From NCBI RefSeq assembly GCF_001746415.1, contig NZ_MEHJ01000001.1, positions 3,989,001 through 4,053,000 on the forward strand: a DNA stretch of 64,000 nt, written 5' to 3'. Of this stretch, positions 62,528 to 64,000 are shown in pieces (the first letter of the stretch is position 1; every line of letters begins with the position of its first letter). The translations under genes and the position numbers were made by a program. This DNA comes from Streptomyces agglomeratus. GTDB lineage: Bacteria; Actinomycetota; Actinomycetes; Streptomycetales; Streptomycetaceae. The notes beneath the pieces were generated by a model. That model was not told the DNA's origin. It did no database searches and saw only the letters and a program-made list of their open reading frames with translations.

Positions 62528-64000
62528 TCAACGGTCCACTTTCTCACCCGCGCCGGACGGGTTGCCGCTTTCGGGACCGGTGTCCGGTGTCGGGTCACTC
62601 GGCTGCTCGGCGTCGTCACCCTCGCCACCGCACTCGCCGTCGCCCCTGTCGGCGGCCTCACGGGCCGCCGCGCGCTTGCGCTGGGTGTACATCCTGACGC
62701 CCGCGAGGACCAGCAGCAGCACACCGCCGGCGATCACGAGCATCACGGTCGGGGTGAATTCGTTCACGTCGACCGTGAACTCCATCTGACGGCCGTACGG
62801 CGTGCCGTCCTCGGTGTAGAGCTGCGCGGTCACCGGTACCGGGCCGTTGGCGTTGGCGGTGGCCGTGAACTTCACCGACTGGCTGTGACCCCCCGTGACC
62901 TTCACCGGGCGCTCGGCGATGCTCTGGTCCCCGTCCAGCTTGAGACGGGTCGGCTTGGTGGATGTGAGCCGCAGCACGAGGTTCTCGACGCCCTGCACCA
63001 GCTGGTTCTGGACCGTCACCGGCACGGTCGCGCTGCGCCCCGAGAGGGTCGCGTCGGACTTCTGGATGAGCTGGACCTCGTCGGTGAGGCTCTCGAGGTA
63101 GCTCTGCACGCCGTCGCGGTACTTCTGGGCCGGGCGCTCGCTGCCCCGCCAGGACGTCGACATCGCCCGGTTGACCGCGTTGCCGAAGGGGGTCACCACC
63201 CGGTCGGGTGCGGTGAGGATCACCTTGAAGTTGTCGAGGGTGTCCTGCGTGGCCTTGATGTCCTGGAACGCCTTGGCCGGAAGCTCCCGCTTGCTGAGTG
63301 AGCGGGGGTACGAGCCCGCGCCCGGCACGTCGGTCGTGGCACGGGCGTCGGGCCTGGCCTTCGAGGCGGCCACCAGGTCCAGCGGCTGCGACCAGCGCTG
63401 GGCGTCGAGGCTGTGCAGGGCGCTCGCCATCGACTGCGCCTGGCCGGCGGACGGCAGGCGCTGCGGGGCGACCACGACGCTGCGCTGCTTCTCCTCGTCC
63501 TGGAGAGTCACCGCCAAGGTCTGCGCGAGGAACCTCTGTATGGCCAGGGTGGAGTCCCCGGCGCTCGACATGTCGCCCTCGAAGGCCGTGGAGAGCCTGG
63601 CGTCGGCGACCACGGCGGTGGTGCCGCCGCCGATCGGCCGGGCGGCGGTGGGCGTGTACGACAGACCGCCCGTCTCGGGGAGGCTGTCGCTGCGGGCGAT
63701 CACGTTGTGGGCGCCGGCCGATGTGGCGACGTCGACGACCGACGGGTCGACGGCGCCGTTCACCGGCCAGGCGAAGTCGGTGGTCGGCTCTGTCTGGAGG
63801 ATCGACTTCACCGCGGTCGCCGCGACATCGGTCGCGCGCCGCAGGTGACTGAGGGAGCCGGGGACGTGCTTGCCGCGGTGTGCCAGCGAGGCGAGGTCGG
63901 GGTCGGCGAACGGCAGCGCGACGACCTTGCGGCCGTCGACGGCCTTCTGGAGATCGCTCAGCCACTGGTTGGCCACGGTCTGGTACTTGCCCGCGACGGT
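62528..64000 (-). CDS. DUF6049 family secreted/membrane-anchored protein, 5' end beyond window
   Basis: At least 490 aa; the frame is open to the right window edge, so the N terminus is missing. Most is extracellular, including RPVKVTGGHSQSVKFTATAN and other beta-sandwich-like parts, followed by a transmembrane helix (FTPTVMLVIAGGVLLLVLAG) and a short charged, acidic cytoplasmic tail. It precedes murJ in the same direction. Conserved at this place in mycobacteria too; function unknown. Confidence 0.82.
   Translation of the reverse strand, partial: TVAGKYQTVANQWLSDLQKAVDGRKVVALPFADPDLASLAHRGKHVPGSLSHLRRATDVAATAVKSILQTEPTTDFAWPVNGAVDPSVVDVATSAGAHNVIARSDSLPETGGLSYTPTAARPIGGGTTAVVADARLSTAFEGDMSSAGDSTLAIQRFLAQTLAVTLQDEEKQRSVVVAPQRLPSAGQAQSMASALHSLDAQRWSQPLDLVAASKARPDARATTDVPGAGSYPRSLSKRELPAKAFQDIKATQDTLDNFKVILTAPDRVVTPFGNAVNRAMSTSWRGSERPAQKYRDGVQSYLESLTDEVQLIQKSDATLSGRSATVPVTVQNQLVQGVENLVLRLTSTKPTRLKLDGDQSIAERPVKVTGGHSQSVKFTATANANGPVPVTAQLYTEDGTPYGRQMEFTVDVNEFTPTVMLVIAGGVLLLVLAGVRMYTQRKRAAAREAADRGDGECGGEGDDAEQPSDPTPDTGPESGNPSGAGEKVDR

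Overview
The window is a very GC-rich actinobacterial chromosome segment that carries the replication origin. Gene content and order (dnaA-dnaN-gnd-recF-DUF721-gyrB-gyrA on one side, rpmH-rnpA-yidD-yidC-jag-rsmG-parA-parB on the other), many GTG/TTG starts, six copies of the 14-base parS palindrome GTTTCACGTGAAAC and DnaA boxes of the TTGTCCACA type all point to Streptomyces or a close relative. No transposase, integrase, prophage gene or CRISPR array was seen; the window reads as conserved core chromosome.

Layout, left to right. 1-6.4 kb: the end of an HTTM membrane protein and its DUF5819 partner, then the phenylacetyl-CoA epoxidase operon paaABCDE and an acyl-CoA dehydrogenase. 6.4-11.6 kb: minus-strand accessory genes (rhodanese, J-domain-like protein, DUF2252, GT-C-like membrane protein) and tRNA-Leu. 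12.1-20.2 kb: the growth and cell-wall signalling operon fhaA-fhaB-pstP-rodA-pbpA-pknB. 20.5-25.1 kb: three class E sortases interleaved with a pabA/trpG-type amidotransferase, a 56-aa membrane protein and a DUF881 protein. 25.2-31 kb: crgA, a DnaA-box cluster, rhomboid protease, cyclophilin, DUF5324, a two-component system and tRNA-Ala. 31.2-35.7 kb: an HTH protein, a Ser/Thr kinase with a probable 1-nt frameshift, a secreted anchored protein, a DLW-39 peptide and tRNA-Ile.

35.7-48 kb is the initiation core: DUF3566 protein, gyrA, gyrB, dciA-like DUF721, recF, gnd, dnaN, oriC (about 45.5-46.1 kb), dnaA. The origin has at least eleven DnaA boxes with no more than one mismatch, and at its dnaN end a TAG-TAG-TAG run next to two abutting boxes that looks like a DnaA-trio unwinding element. 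48.3-54.2 kb carries ribosome/RNase P, membrane insertion, jag, rsmG and the ParAB segregation genes. 54.5-64 kb runs through a GNAT protein, trxB-trxA behind a SigR-type promoter, an anti-sigma factor with SigM, a pseudokinase with a discoidin-like ectodomain, MurJ, and a DUF6049 protein cut by the window edge.

How the parts connect: replication initiation, fork topology and origin segregation are encoded around oriC, while two blocks control cell-wall growth through phosphorylation: PknB/PstP/FhaA/FhaB/RodA/PbpA on the left and MurJ plus its pseudokinase on the right. Most of the order matches the Mycobacterium tuberculosis oriC neighbourhood as I know it, which helps point out what differs: MurJ and pseudokinase are separate genes, no cwlM lies beside trxA, no pknA lies beside pknB, and sortases sit beside pknB. 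All assignments rest on reading sequence and family knowledge; no database search was run.
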